Shown here piece by piece: positions 43,632 through 54,461 of a stretch of DNA of 64,000 nucleotides (position 1 is the stretch's first letter; each line of letters starts with the position of its first letter). Source of the stretch: CAWIHA01 sp963835855 (lineage in GTDB: Bacteria > Acidobacteriota > Terriglobia > Bryobacterales > Bryobacteraceae); NCBI GenBank assembly GCA_963835855.1, contig CAWIHA010000039.1, positions 33,997 to 97,996 on the forward strand, read 5' to 3'. Made by a program: the position numbers and the translations under genes. The notes below the pieces were generated by a model, which saw only the letters and a list, made by a program, of their open reading frames with translations, searched no databases and was not told the origin of the DNA.

Positions 43632-45547
43632 TATTTGTAACTCCGTTGCGCCGGGTGCACGTAGTCGAAAACGAGCGGCTCCTTGTGCAGCGTGGGCGTG
43701 TTCCCAGCCCCCCGGAACTCCCAGGCCGCGACGTAGGAGTATGCAGCGTCGTTGCGCAGCGCCTCGCCATCCGGCGTTTGATACTCCTCGCGGAAGTGGC
43801 CGCCGCAGGACTCATTCCGCTCCAGCGCGTCGAGGCACATCAGCTCGGCCAGCTCGAAGAAATCGGCCACGCGGCCGGCCTTCTCGAGCGATTGGTTGAA
43901 CTCCTCTTCGCCACCGGGCACGCGCACGTCCTTCCAGAACTGCTCGCGCATTTCCGGAATCTTGCCCAGCGCGTATTTCAGCCCTTCGGCTGTGCGCGAC
44001 ATGCCGCAATACTCCCAGATGAGCTTGCCGAGCTCACGGTGGAAGGAATCGACCGAGCGCGTGCCCTTGGTGGCGAGCAGACGCTGGACGTTCGAGGCCA
44101 CCTCCTTCTCGATCGAGCGGAACGCCTGGTGGCTGGAGTCAACCTTCTCAAAGTCCGTGCCGGCCAAATAATCGCTGATCGTGTAGGGCAGAATGAAGTA
44201 GCCGTCGGCGAGTCCCTGCATGAGCGCGCTCGCGCCCAGCCGGTTGGCGCCGTGATCGGAGAAATTCGCCTCGCCGATCACATAGAGGCCGGGGATGGTG
44301 CTCATCAGGTTGTAATCCACCCACAGCCCGCCCATCGTGTAATGGCTGGCCGGGTAGATGCGCATGGGCGCGCGATACGGGTTCTCGCCGGTGATGCGCT
44401 CGTACATCTCGAACAGGTTGCCGTAGCGCTCCTCGATGACGGAGCGGCCGAGCCGCTGGATGGCCTCGCTGAAATCCAGATACACGCCGTAGCCGCCCGG
44501 ACCGACGCCCCGGCCCTCGTCGCAGACCGCCTTGGCGTTGCGGGAAGCGACGTCGCGTGGCACCAGGTTGCCGAACGCAGGGTACTTCCGCTCGAGGAAG
44601 TAATCGCGCTCGTCCTCAGGAATCTGGTTTGGGGGACGCTGGTCGCCCTTGTTTTTCGGGACCCAAATGCGCCCGTCGTTCCGGAGCGATTCACTCATCA
44701 GCGTGAGCTTCGATTGGTACTCGCCGGTGACCGGGATGCAGGTGGGGTGGATCTGCGTGAAGCACGGGTTGGCGAAGAGCGCACCACGCTTGTGCGCCCG
44801 CCAGATGGCCGTGGCATTGCACCCCTTTGCGTTCGTCGAAAGGTAATAGACGTTGCCGTAGCCGCCGGTGGCGAGCACCACGGCATCGCCAGCGTGCGAA
44901 TCGACCTGGCCTGTGATGAGATTGCGCGCCACGATGCCGCGCGCGCGGCCGCCGATCGACACCAGGTCGAGCATTTCCGTGCGCGGGAACATCGCCACCT
45001 GGCCCGCTGCCACCTGCCGCTCGAGCGCCTGATACGCGCCCAGTAGCAGTTGCTGGCCCGTCTGTCCGCGAGCGTAAAACGTGCGCGAGACCTGCGCGCC
45101 GCCGAAGGACCGGTTCTCGAGCGTTCCGCCATACTCGCGCGCGAACGGCACGCCCTGCGCCACGCACTGGTCGATGATATTGAGGCTGATCTCGGCGAGG
45201 CGGTAGACGTTGGATTCCCGGGACCGGAAATCGCCGCCCTTCACGGTGTCGTAGAACAGCCGGTAGACGCTGTCGCCATCGTTCTGATAATTCTTGGCGG
45301 CGTTGATGCCGCCCTGCGCGGCGATGCTGTGAGCGCGGCGCGGCGAGTCCTGGAAGCAGAAGCACTTCACGTTGTAGCCGAGCTCGCCGAGCGTCGCGGC
45401 GGCCGATCCGCCGGCCAGGCCCGAGCCCACCACGATGACAGTGTACTTCCGCTTGTTTGCCGGGTTGACCAGCTTCAGATCGAATTTGCGCTTCTGCCAG
45501 GCCTGCTCGATCGGGCCGGACGGGACCTTGGAATTGAGTTCCATCAT
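43631..45547 (-). CDS. sdhA: Succinate dehydrogenase/fumarate reductase flavoprotein subunit
   Basis: A 638-residue FAD subunit oxidising succinate to fumarate. It shows the dinucleotide motif VIVVGSGLAGGSAAATLG, the FAD-linking HSIAAQGGINAAKN, FTQIHPTCIPVTGEYQSK, the active-site DVASRNAKAVCDEG arginine region, and HYTMGGLWVDYNLMSTIPGL with the catalytic His. It is longer than E. coli SdhA and fits the B-type flavoproteins paired with a single five-helix cytochrome. It starts 9 bases after sdhC. Confidence 0.95.
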   Translation of the reverse strand: MMELNSKVPSGPIEQAWQKRKFDLKLVNPANKRKYTVIVVGSGLAGGSAAATLGELGYNVKCFCFQDSPRRAHSIAAQGGINAAKNYQNDGDSVYRLFYDTVKGGDFRSRESNVYRLAEISLNIIDQCVAQGVPFAREYGGTLENRSFGGAQVSRTFYARGQTGQQLLLGAYQALERQVAAGQVAMFPRTEMLDLVSIGGRARGIVARNLITGQVDSHAGDAVVLATGGYGNVYYLSTNAKGCNATAIWRAHKRGALFANPCFTQIHPTCIPVTGEYQSKLTLMSESLRNDGRIWVPKNKGDQRPPNQIPEDERDYFLERKYPAFGNLVPRDVASRNAKAVCDEGRGVGPGGYGVYLDFSEAIQRLGRSVIEERYGNLFEMYERITGENPYRAPMRIYPASHYTMGGLWVDYNLMSTIPGLYVIGEANFSDHGANRLGASALMQGLADGYFILPYTISDYLAGTDFEKVDSSHQAFRSIEKEVASNVQRLLATKGTRSVDSFHRELGKLIWEYCGMSRTAEGLKYALGKIPEMREQFWKDVRVPGGEEEFNQSLEKAGRVADFFELAELMCLDALERNESCGGHFREEYQTPDGEALRNDAAYSYVAAWEFRGAGNTPTLHKEPLVFDYVHPAQRSYK

Positions 45548-45556
45548 GACGCTCCG

Positions 45557-46270
45557 CTAGCGGACGAAACCGGCCATCACCGAGATGGGAATCGAAATGT
45601 AACCGGCCGCAACGGCGACCGCAAACACGTGCGCGGCTTTCTTTAGCACGGGCGTGTAGCGTGGGTGGCTGATGCCAACCGATTGAAACATGCTCCAGGC
45701 GCCGTGATACAGATGCATCGACAACAGGAGTATGGCGACGATATAAGCGATCGATACAGCGGGATGTTCGAAACCGGCGACCAGGTTCTGATAGGCGAAC
45801 TCGATCTCGCCGCCGTTGGGAGCCGCGAGCGGCGCCGTGTAGCCGAGGCCGATGGCCCCGGCAGTCAGGTGCAGCACGTGGAAGACGACGAACGCCGCGA
45901 CGATCGGGCCGCTCCACATCATCGTGCGCGAGGCGTACGAGGATGGGACATCGTCCTTCTTTACGTAGCCGGTCGGGCGCGCACGCCGCTTCTCCAACCA
46001 GAGCAGAAACGACGAGAGGATGTGCAGCACCACCGCCGCGAACAGAACCACCCGCGCGCCCCAGAGCAGGACGAAGTGCGAATGCAGAAAACCCGCGTAC
46101 CGGTTCATTTGTTCGGGTCCCATATACACTTGAAGGTTCCCGAGCAGGTGGCCGGCGATGTAGAGGATCAAGATGACGCCAGTGACGGCCATCACCAGTT
46201 TCTTCCCGATATAAACGTCGTACAGACCGTAAGCCCGCTTCAAAGTGGCGTCAACCGCGATTGAACTCAT
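45557..46270 (-). CDS. sdhC: Succinate dehydrogenase cytochrome b subunit (b558 family)
   Basis: A 237-residue integral membrane subunit with five hydrophobic helices. Candidate heme b ligands are His residues in GHLLGNLQVY, VVLHILSSF, FHVLHLTAG and SMHLYHGAWSMFQSVG. These are the diagnostic segments of the sdhC_b558 family, which anchors SdhAB and carries two hemes. The ATG at 46270 is preferred over 46291 because it gives the usual short leader. First gene of the minus-strand sdhCAB operon. Confidence 0.93.
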   Translation of the reverse strand: MSSIAVDATLKRAYGLYDVYIGKKLVMAVTGVILILYIAGHLLGNLQVYMGPEQMNRYAGFLHSHFVLLWGARVVLFAAVVLHILSSFLLWLEKRRARPTGYVKKDDVPSSYASRTMMWSGPIVAAFVVFHVLHLTAGAIGLGYTAPLAAPNGGEIEFAYQNLVAGFEHPAVSIAYIVAILLLSMHLYHGAWSMFQSVGISHPRYTPVLKKAAHVFAVAVAAGYISIPISVMAGFVR

Positions 46271-46474
46271 TGAAACCCCTCGGCAGTGCAAACCCCAGAT
46301 TCTTGGCCGAAGCCCATCATTATAGGCGATTTCGAGGGCCGCGGCACGTGCGGATGCAGCGATTCGCTATGGCGAGAGGCCACTGGCGGTTCGGCCCGGC
46401 CTTGAAACTCGCACACGCGCGAGCGGGGGATTTCAAGCTGGTGCGGCTTGCTGCGGCGATCTATGAGGCAGACT

Positions 46475-46798
46475 CTAGCCTGCGGCCGCGGCTTTGCGGT
46501 GCGTTCCGGACTTTCGAGCCGCAGCCTTGCGCTCCGCGGCGGCCGTTCGAACCGCGACATAAGCGAGCAGGTCGTCGCTGGTGAGCTCCTGCTGGAACTG
46601 GTCAGGCCCCTCTCCGTTGGCGCCCAGTTTTTGTAAACACAGCGAGGGTCCCTCCTGGATGTTGACGCGGTACTTCAGAAACAGCGCCAGGTCGGCGGTC
46701 ACGGTGAAGTGTTTGGTAGTCTCGCCCCTCGCAATCCCAACGAATCTGTACCCGCGGATATTGCGCGCCTGATCGAAACCCATGTATCGCAACTGCAT
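46475..46798 (-). CDS. Conserved small protein of unknown function
   Basis: From the ATG at 46798 the 107-residue product begins MQLRYMGFDQARNIRGYRF and continues with GETTKHFTVTADLALFLKYRVNIQEGPSLC. This core looks like a conserved acidobacterial hypothetical family, from recollection rather than search. The C-terminus is Ala/Lys-rich and basic, suggesting nucleic-acid contact. No catalytic motif is visible. The frame is open 18 codons further upstream. Confidence 0.55.
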   Translation of the reverse strand: MQLRYMGFDQARNIRGYRFVGIARGETTKHFTVTADLALFLKYRVNIQEGPSLCLQKLGANGEGPDQFQQELTSDDLLAYVAVRTAAAERKAAARKSGTHRKAAAAG

Positions 46799-46873
46799 CA
46801 GTGCCTCGGCTTTCCTCAGAGTCTGGGGGGAGTGCCGGCCCCCCTGGCGCAAGAGCGTGCGCGCTCCCGGAGA

Positions 46874-47098
46874 CTACGATTCGGTCTTAGTCGAAAGCGC
46901 ATCCGGAGAGGCAATGGCATCCCCAGGGGCGGCCTCCTTGCCAGAGGCGATAATGTCATCCTCGGGAGCCTCCTCAGCAACGGGAGATTGCTTCTCCAAT
47001 TTGCGCTGCATCCGCTTGGCGGCTTTGTCGCGCTGCTTTTCCATGCGAGCAAGCTCTTTTTGCCTTTTCTTGTACGTAGTGCGTGATCGCGTAGCCAT
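46874..47098 (-). CDS. Small basic protein of unknown function
   Basis: A 74-residue protein. The N-terminal half is strongly basic and helical (TRSRTTYKKRQKELARMEKQ, then RDKAAKRMQRKLEKQ). The acidic C-terminal tail is typical of small, lineage-restricted acidobacterial proteins. No RNA-binding signature is recognised. It lies in the same orientation as the RRM protein gene upstream. Confidence 0.5.
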   Translation of the reverse strand: MATRSRTTYKKRQKELARMEKQRDKAAKRMQRKLEKQSPVAEEAPEDDIIASGKEAAPGDAIASPDALSTKTES

Positions 47099-47167
47099 AA
47101 GTAAAAGTGTGCCCTGGTTTCCTCTGCCGGCGGAATCAGCGCCGGCTAGTCCAGGATAAAAGCTAAC

Positions 47168-47500
47168 TTACCAGCGTGGTTCGCGACGTTGGCGAGGGCC
47201 GCCGCCGCGTCCGCTTCCGCCGCGGAAGCCGCCGCCCGAACCCCGTCCGCCCTCGACCTTCGGTCTGGCCTCATTCACATTGAGGGCGCGGCCACCCAGA
47301 TTGGTGCCGTTCAAAGCGCTGATGGCCCGATCTGCTTCTTCCGCGTCCGTCATCTCGACAAAAGCAAAGCCGCGCGAGCGTCCCGTATCCCGGTCCTTCA
47401 TCAGGCTGACGCGTTCCACGGTTCCATGCGCTTCGAAAAGCGCCCGGATCGACTCTTCCGTCGCTCCGAAATCCAAATTTCCCACGAAAATGTTCTTCAA
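47168..47500 (-). CDS. RNA-binding protein with one RRM domain and Gly/Arg-rich tail
   Basis: A 110-residue protein, cyanobacterial Rbp-like. RNP2 is seen as NIFVGNLDFGA and RNP1 as RSRGFAFVEM, with the intervening EESIRALFEAHGTVERVSL helix. The C-terminal 35 residues are rich in Gly and Arg (RGGGPRQRREPRW end). The start is a TTG at 47500 with AAGGAG about 7 bases upstream, which sets the RRM at the very N-terminus. A TATAAA near 47590 suggests a 5' untranslated region of about 80 bases. Such proteins bind single-stranded RNA and are often cold-induced. Confidence 0.88.
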   Translation of the reverse strand: MKNIFVGNLDFGATEESIRALFEAHGTVERVSLMKDRDTGRSRGFAFVEMTDAEEADRAISALNGTNLGGRALNVNEARPKVEGGRGSGGGFRGGSGRGGGPRQRREPRW

Positions 47501-47828
47501 GTGATCTCCTTGACTATTTGATAGCGGCTTTACGAGGCAGAACGCAAACTCAGCCTGGTTCGCTAGGCAATCAAACGTTCCTTTATAGTGTAGCAGGTCT
47601 GCGGATTCGTGGCTCAGCCAGAGTTGCGCGCGCATCTCGGAGCGCACTCAGCGCCCTTTCCGGACGGCCTTCTGGCCCCGCGCCTCATGCCACCGCGCTG
47701 CCCCCAACACTCTTCGAGGAAGACCCTTGCGCAGCGGATAGCCGGATGATATTCTCTGGATCGGATCGTGAAGCGCGTCGCCGCCAGCGTGCTCCGGCGG
47801 AGGCCGGTAGGGAAGCTGTTTCCAGTCC
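47501..47828. other. Intergenic region upstream of the RRM gene
   Basis: Divergent spacer of 328 bases. It holds the leader of the RRM gene and no recognised gene; the open frames in it lack motifs. A TATAAA on the minus strand near 47590 is a plausible -10 box. Confidence 0.4.
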
Positions 47829-48290
47829 ATGATTGAGTTGCTGATCCCGGCGTTTGCGTTGACCTTATTCCTCTATTGGTTCCGTTACAGTTGCCTTGCA
47901 ATTTTGCACAGCGCCAGACCCAGGGACCGCGTAGTCCAGGTGGCCATTGCCAACCAGCTTTATTTTGTTGCAGTGCAGGACCGGCTGCAGAACGAAGTCA
48001 GCTCAAACGAGGTCAGCGAAGACGAACTGGACGACTTCGATCGCGCGCTACTCCGGGATTACCAGGTGCTGACCTGCCTCTTGCGCTACACTTCCGGCTT
48101 GCGCGCCCGTGTCTTTACACTGGATCAGCGCATCCTGATGATCGATTTCAAGCTGATGCGATGGCTGTATGCTCTGACGCGGCGTTGGGCGATCGGGCTT
48201 TCGAAAAAAACCCTGGCAGAGCGCACTGAAATCCTGGAGCATTTCGCAAACACAGTAGCCGACCGCAGCGCCGCGGTTGCACGGCCGTAG
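47829..48290 (+). CDS. Unknown membrane-associated protein
   Basis: A 153-residue protein with an N-terminal hydrophobic helix (about residues 2-18, IELLIPAFALTLFLYWF) followed by a mostly helical cytoplasmic domain rich in Leu and Arg. No family is recognised. Codon usage resembles the neighbours and the frame is free of stops. The RNA methyltransferase gene is convergent. Confidence 0.5.
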   Translation: MIELLIPAFALTLFLYWFRYSCLAILHSARPRDRVVQVAIANQLYFVAVQDRLQNEVSSNEVSEDELDDFDRALLRDYQVLTCLLRYTSGLRARVFTLDQRILMIDFKLMRWLYALTRRWAIGLSKKTLAERTEILEHFANTVADRSAAVARP

Positions 48291-48323
48291 GCGCGATCCT
48301 CATGGCCGCGGCGCTTCAACCCT

Positions 48324-49574
48324 TCACCCCAGCCGCAGCCGCGCCACGGTTTCAAGATGGAAGGTCTGCGGGAACAGATCTACGAGCGTGAGCCGGTCGA
48401 TGCGGTAGCCTCCTGTGAGAAGCGCGCCGAGATCGCGGGCGAGCGTGGCCGGATCGCAAGCGGCGATCGTGAGCAGCGCCGGGCGAAGCCGCAACAATTC
48501 GCGGACGACGTGTTTGCCCAGGCCGGCTCGCGGCGGATCGGCCAGCACGAAATCCGGCGCCTGGCCGAGTGATTCGAGAAACGCTTCGGCAGGCTTCTGA
48601 CTGACGGCCACTGAGACCCCCGCGCGTGCAGCGTTCGATTCCAGGTCGAGGGCCGCGCTCGCGCTGGATTCGACCGCGGTCACTTTCGCGAAGCGGCGCG
48701 CCAACGGCAGCGAGAACAACCCTACGCCAGCATAGAGATCGAGCGCCGATTCCCCTGCGGCACCTTCAAGAGCGCAGTCCTGCATAGGCTCGATCAGGAA
48801 CCGGTTCACCTGGAAGAACGACCGGCGCCGCACCCGGTAGAGATCGCCGCCGGCCGGATATTCAATGGCGCCAGCGGTGAATCCCGGAATCCGTTCAGCG
48901 GCCCACTCGAAGAAGCGCCGGGCCACCGGCTGCCCGGTTTCCAACACATTGAGCTGCACCTCGATTTCGTTCGTAAAGAGTTCGATCGAGCGAACGAAAC
49001 CGGGAAAGCGACCATCTGGCAGCATCGTGTAGAGCGCGGCCAGCGCCTCGTTGATCTTCGGCGACGAGATCGGGCAGCGATCCACCGGCACCAACGCGTG
49101 CGAGCCGTAGGCGAAGTAGCCGATCTCGCCGCGCGCGATGTGGAACTGCGCCCGGTTACGATAGTGCCACGGCTCGCCGGAGATCACCTGGATATCGCCC
49201 GGGGGATCGAACTTGCCGACGCGGCGGAGCACATCGGCCAGGATCGCCCGCTTCTCGTCGAGCTGGAGCTCATACGCGGCGTGCTGATAATGGCAGCCGC
49301 CGCAGCGGTAGAAAAACGGGCAGGGCGGATCGGTGCGCCCCGCGGCGCGCTCGATCAGGTCGCGGGGCACGGCCTCGAGCAGGCCTGGCCGCTCCACCTG
49401 TACCTCAACCGTCACCTTCTCGCCCGGCAACACGAACGGCACGAACACGATGCGGCCTTCCAGCCGTCCGAGCCCCTGGCCGCCGTAAATCAGCTTCTCG
49501 ATCGCGATTTCCGGCAGACCGCCAGCGGGTGACGCGCCCCCAGCGCCGACCTCGTTTGTTTCAGGACCGTTCAT
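48324..49574 (-). CDS. Class I SAM-dependent RNA methyltransferase (TrmA/RlmD/RlmCD-like)
   Basis: A 416-residue protein predicted to make 5-methyluridine in rRNA or tRNA. An N-terminal TRAM-like barrel (about residues 22-75) precedes a cysteine-rich Fe-S segment CPFFYRCGGCHYQH. The C-terminal methyltransferase fold has ALDLYAGVGLFSLPLARR and FVLADPPRAGLG. The catalytic Cys is in IAACDPATLARDLG, where most relatives have SCNP, so the flanking residues differ but the Cys is kept. Which uridine it methylates is not decidable. Confidence 0.88.
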   Translation of the reverse strand: MNGPETNEVGAGGASPAGGLPEIAIEKLIYGGQGLGRLEGRIVFVPFVLPGEKVTVEVQVERPGLLEAVPRDLIERAAGRTDPPCPFFYRCGGCHYQHAAYELQLDEKRAILADVLRRVGKFDPPGDIQVISGEPWHYRNRAQFHIARGEIGYFAYGSHALVPVDRCPISSPKINEALAALYTMLPDGRFPGFVRSIELFTNEIEVQLNVLETGQPVARRFFEWAAERIPGFTAGAIEYPAGGDLYRVRRRSFFQVNRFLIEPMQDCALEGAAGESALDLYAGVGLFSLPLARRFAKVTAVESSASAALDLESNAARAGVSVAVSQKPAEAFLESLGQAPDFVLADPPRAGLGKHVVRELLRLRPALLTIAACDPATLARDLGALLTGGYRIDRLTLVDLFPQTFHLETVARLRLG

Positions 49575-49605
49575 TCACGTAGGATAGAGCTTTCACCCTT
49601 TTAGC

Positions 49606-50595
49606 ATGAGACCACGAGTGTTCTCCGGAATGCAGCCGTCTGGCAACTTGCACATCGGTAATTACCTGGGCGCGCTGAAAAACTGGGTCAGAATCCAGCG
49701 TGATTACGAAGCCATCTTCTGCATCGTTGACCTGCACGCAGTCACGATTTACCAGGACCCCGCTGAGCTCCGCGCCAAGATTCGCGAGCTGGCGGCGTTG
49801 TATCTCGCCGCCGGGATCGACCCCAACGAGAGCGCCATCATCGTGCAATCGTCGGTGGCGGCGCATGCCGAGCTGGCTTGGATGCTGACGTGCGTCACGC
49901 CCGTCGGCTGGCTCCAGCGCATGACGCAGTTCAAGGCGAAGGCCGCGGAACAGGAAACCGTCGGCGACGGCCTGCTGCAATACCCGGTGCTGATGGCCGC
50001 AGACATTCTCCTCTACCAGGCCGCGATCGTGCCGGTGGGCGAGGATCAGGCGCAGCATCTCGAGCTGACGCGCGACATTGCGCAGCGCTTCAACTCGCTC
50101 TACGGCGATACGTTCGTCGTCCCGGAAACGAGTCTGCCCATGGTGGGCGCGCGCATCATGGGGCTCGACGACCCCACCAAGAAGATGAGCAAGTCCACGC
50201 CCGGGAGCGGCCACGCCATCGCGCTGCTCGACACCCCCGCCGCCATCCGCAAGAAGATCATGCGCGCCACGACGGATTCGAGCCCGGCGGTCGATTTCAA
50301 AGTGCTCGGCGCAGGCATCGGGAATCTGCTCACCATTTTTCAGGCGTTCAGCGGCTGGGACGACGCGGCCATACGCGCTCACTTCGAAGGCATGCGTTAC
50401 GGAGAGCTGAAGAAGCAGGTCGCCGAGATGGCGGTCGCGCAGCTCGAGCCGTTACAGAGGCGCTATCGGGAGATCGTCGCCGAGGCCGGCTATGTGGACC
50501 GCATCCTGCACGAAGCCGCCGCGCGCGTCTCGCCCATTGCGAACTCTACCGTGGAGCTGGTGAAGCAGCGCATGGGCCTTTATACCAGCGCGTGA
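49606..50595 (+). CDS. trpS: Tryptophanyl-tRNA synthetase
   Basis: A class I aminoacyl-tRNA synthetase of 329 residues. The SGMQPSGNLHIGNYLGAL start contains the HIGH-type signature HIGN, and KKMSKSTPGS the KMSKS loop. VGEDQAQHLELTRDIAQRFN and the MTQFKAKAA region match bacterial TrpRS. Full length; the ATG at 49606 puts the HIGH motif in place. Divergent from the methyltransferase gene, with 31 bases between starts. Confidence 0.96.
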   Translation: MRPRVFSGMQPSGNLHIGNYLGALKNWVRIQRDYEAIFCIVDLHAVTIYQDPAELRAKIRELAALYLAAGIDPNESAIIVQSSVAAHAELAWMLTCVTPVGWLQRMTQFKAKAAEQETVGDGLLQYPVLMAADILLYQAAIVPVGEDQAQHLELTRDIAQRFNSLYGDTFVVPETSLPMVGARIMGLDDPTKKMSKSTPGSGHAIALLDTPAAIRKKIMRATTDSSPAVDFKVLGAGIGNLLTIFQAFSGWDDAAIRAHFEGMRYGELKKQVAEMAVAQLEPLQRRYREIVAEAGYVDRILHEAAARVSPIANSTVELVKQRMGLYTSA

Positions 50596-50771
50596 AAACG
50601 GACTACCCGGCGTTCCCTCCGCTCAGAGATGACTCACTGCTTGCGGCGCGATCCGGTCAGCCTGGGGAAAGGCGAAAATTAACCCATTCAAGACCAGCGG
50701 CTTAGCGCATACATGAAGGCTGCAACGAGCGAATGCAGCATGCGTCTTTATTTTCAGGAGGGGCAAAGAAT

Positions 50772-51059
50772 ATGAAACGAAAACTGCTAGCTCTTGTGTT
50801 TCTGGCTGGAAGCTCTCTATTCGCCGCTCCACGAGTCCATGTTGGTATTGGCATCGGCGGGTACTATCAGCCACCACCGGTGGTTACATATGCTCCCTGC
50901 GGTCCCGGCTACACGTGGGTTGCTGGCTACTGCTATCCAGTAGAACCATATTATTACTACGGGTACCACCATCACTGGCGGCCTTACGGCGGCGTGTACT
51001 TTAGCTTCCACGGACACCACCACGGCCACGTCCGCCATCACGGACGCGGGCGCCGGTAA
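50772..51059 (+). CDS. Small secreted YXWGXW-type repeat protein, copy 1
   Basis: A 95-residue protein. A signal peptide (MKRKLLALVFLAGSSLFAAP) precedes a Gly/Tyr/Pro-rich domain with CGPGYTWVAGYCYPVEP, a YXWxxGYW-type repeat, then a His-rich tail (HHGHVRHHGRG). The ATG at 50772 has CAGGAGGGG upstream. It is paralogous to 51443-51775. The His-rich tail could bind metal. No function is established. Confidence 0.7.
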   Translation: MKRKLLALVFLAGSSLFAAPRVHVGIGIGGYYQPPPVVTYAPCGPGYTWVAGYCYPVEPYYYYGYHHHWRPYGGVYFSFHGHHHGHVRHHGRGRR

Positions 51060-51066
51060 ACGTCTC

Positions 51067-51104
51067 GAACGGCGCGCGTCGATTCCCGGCGCGCGCCCGT
51101 TTCA
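51067..51104 (+). terminator. GC-rich hairpin downstream of the secreted protein gene
   Basis: GGCGCGCG pairs with CGCGCGCC across a short loop, starting just after the stop codon and followed by GTTTCA. The region 51105-51442 after it holds no recognised gene. Confidence 0.5.
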
Positions 51105-51442
51105 ACCCGAAGACAACGGCGATCCATCCGTAAAGGTCCTTCGCGTCAGACTCGCAGCAGGTGGAAACCCGCACGTGCGCACGAGATGATCCCGTCATCC
51201 ACCATGATTGTGGCCTTGGCCGAATTCGTGCGCGCTGGTGGTAATCGGCCAGGAGTTACGCCTGCCTGCAAGAAATGACCAACGCGCTGGTACAAGCCTT
51301 CGTAGCGGTCTCGTGAATAGCAACACTTTGTTTCCTGGGGCTTACGGCCCGATGTGGGGTTCATGAAGCCGGCTCCAGCGCTTTGGCATAAGACCTGCTC
51401 CTCTATGGGCGTGATGCAGATCCACTCGCAGGAGAGGAGATC

Positions 51443-51775
51443 ATGAAAACGAAATTGCTGGTTCTTCTGTTGTTGCTGGCCGGAACCTCGGCATTCGCGG
51501 CAAGGCGCGTCGTGGTTGGAATTGGCGTCGGCGGTTATGCTTACGGTCCAGGCTATTACGCAGTGCCGCCCGCGCCGCCGGTAGCGGTTTACGCACCGCC
51601 CTGCCCTGGTCCTGGGTATACCTGGGCCGCCGGCTACTGGTATCCGATTGGACCACGTCACTATTGGCATGCTGGCTACTGGCGTCCACCCGTCTTCGGA
51701 GGCGCGTTCTGGTCAGGACCACGCTTTTACGGAGGCTACTACTGGCGCGGCGGCCACAGATACTGGCGCCGTTAA
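51443..51775 (+). CDS. Small secreted YXWGXW-type repeat protein, copy 2
   Basis: A 110-residue protein. A signal peptide (MKTKLLVLLLLLAGTSAFAA) is followed by VVVGIGVGGYAYGPGYY, a Pro-rich segment and Trp/Tyr repeats (GPGYTWAAGYWYPIGP, WHAGYWRPP, YYWRGGHRYWRR). The start has GGAGAGGAG upstream. Its layout and the sequence after the stop (TCGTCTCGAACGG) repeat those of the gene at 50772, so the two arose by tandem duplication. Confidence 0.72.
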   Translation: MKTKLLVLLLLLAGTSAFAARRVVVGIGVGGYAYGPGYYAVPPAPPVAVYAPPCPGPGYTWAAGYWYPIGPRHYWHAGYWRPPVFGGAFWSGPRFYGGYYWRGGHRYWRR

Positions 51776-51817
51776 TCGTCTCGAACGGGGCGCGCGTTGA
51801 TGCTGGCGCACGCCGTT

Positions 51818-52282
51818 CTACTCCCGCGCGACGGTGATGCGCGAGAAGCCTTCCTCGAGCGTGGGCGGCTTGAGTTTGGCAGCCATCTTCCGGAGCGCTT
51901 CTTCCGGCACCGGGCGCGAGCGCCGCAGGTTCCGCTTCAGGCACACCGCCAGCGGCACATCGAAATACAATGCCTCGACCGCGCAGTTCGAACGCTCGCC
52001 GATGAGGATGTACGGCCGGCGCTCTTTCGGCGTTAGGTTTGTCGCGTCAATGTAGGTCACGGGCCGGCGGATGGCCAGGCGCTGCCGCAGCAGGTACCGT
52101 AGCGCCGAGAACACGCGGTTGTGGATCGACTGGTCGGTGGGATCGTCAGCGAGGAGCGCGCGCACGGCATCGGAGGAAAGCACCGGGGCATGCAAGCGTT
52201 CCAAATAGGTAGATTTTCCCGATCCGGGTAGACCGACCACGACCACGATCCGGGGACGGATGGCTGGGGTTGCGGCGCTCAT
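51818..52282 (-). CDS. P-loop kinase-like ATPase (AAA_33/predicted kinase)
   Basis: A 154-residue protein with a Walker A motif VVVVGLPGSGKSTYLERL at residues about 12-29. DATNLTPKERRPYI and the Arg-rich CLKRNLRRSRPVPEEALRKM lid match the small nucleoside or polynucleotide-kinase-like P-loop family (PF13671). The substrate is unknown. It starts two bases before the end of uvrB, so it is probably translated from the same mRNA. Confidence 0.8.
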   Translation of the reverse strand: MSAATPAIRPRIVVVVGLPGSGKSTYLERLHAPVLSSDAVRALLADDPTDQSIHNRVFSALRYLLRQRLAIRRPVTYIDATNLTPKERRPYILIGERSNCAVEALYFDVPLAVCLKRNLRRSRPVPEEALRKMAAKLKPPTLEEGFSRITVARE

Positions 52283-52283
52283 A

Positions 52284-54284
<2,001 letters not shown>

Positions 54285-54327
54285 CTTCTTTCAGTATAGA
54301 GTTCCGGGTGCGGGCCGTTCGCTTCGG

Positions 54328-54350
54328 TAGTGCGCTAAATCTGTGTGCCC
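54328..54350 (+). repeat. Left terminal inverted repeat of the NYN element
   Basis: TAGTGCGCTAAATCTGTG followed by TGCCC. Inverted match to 55455-55475. Confidence 0.78.
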
Positions 54351-54461
54351 GTCTGAAAGATGCGTTGAAGACCCGAAAAGGGAGCGATCCTAGTTTCTCC
54401 GGCTCGGTTCCGTTGGAGATGCTCGGAAGCTAGGGCAATCGGGGTGCTAAGCGGCGTGGGC

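Noticed and set aside
43646..45046. Long plus-strand open frame opposite sdhA
   Set aside because: Shadow of the flavoprotein gene; no family features.
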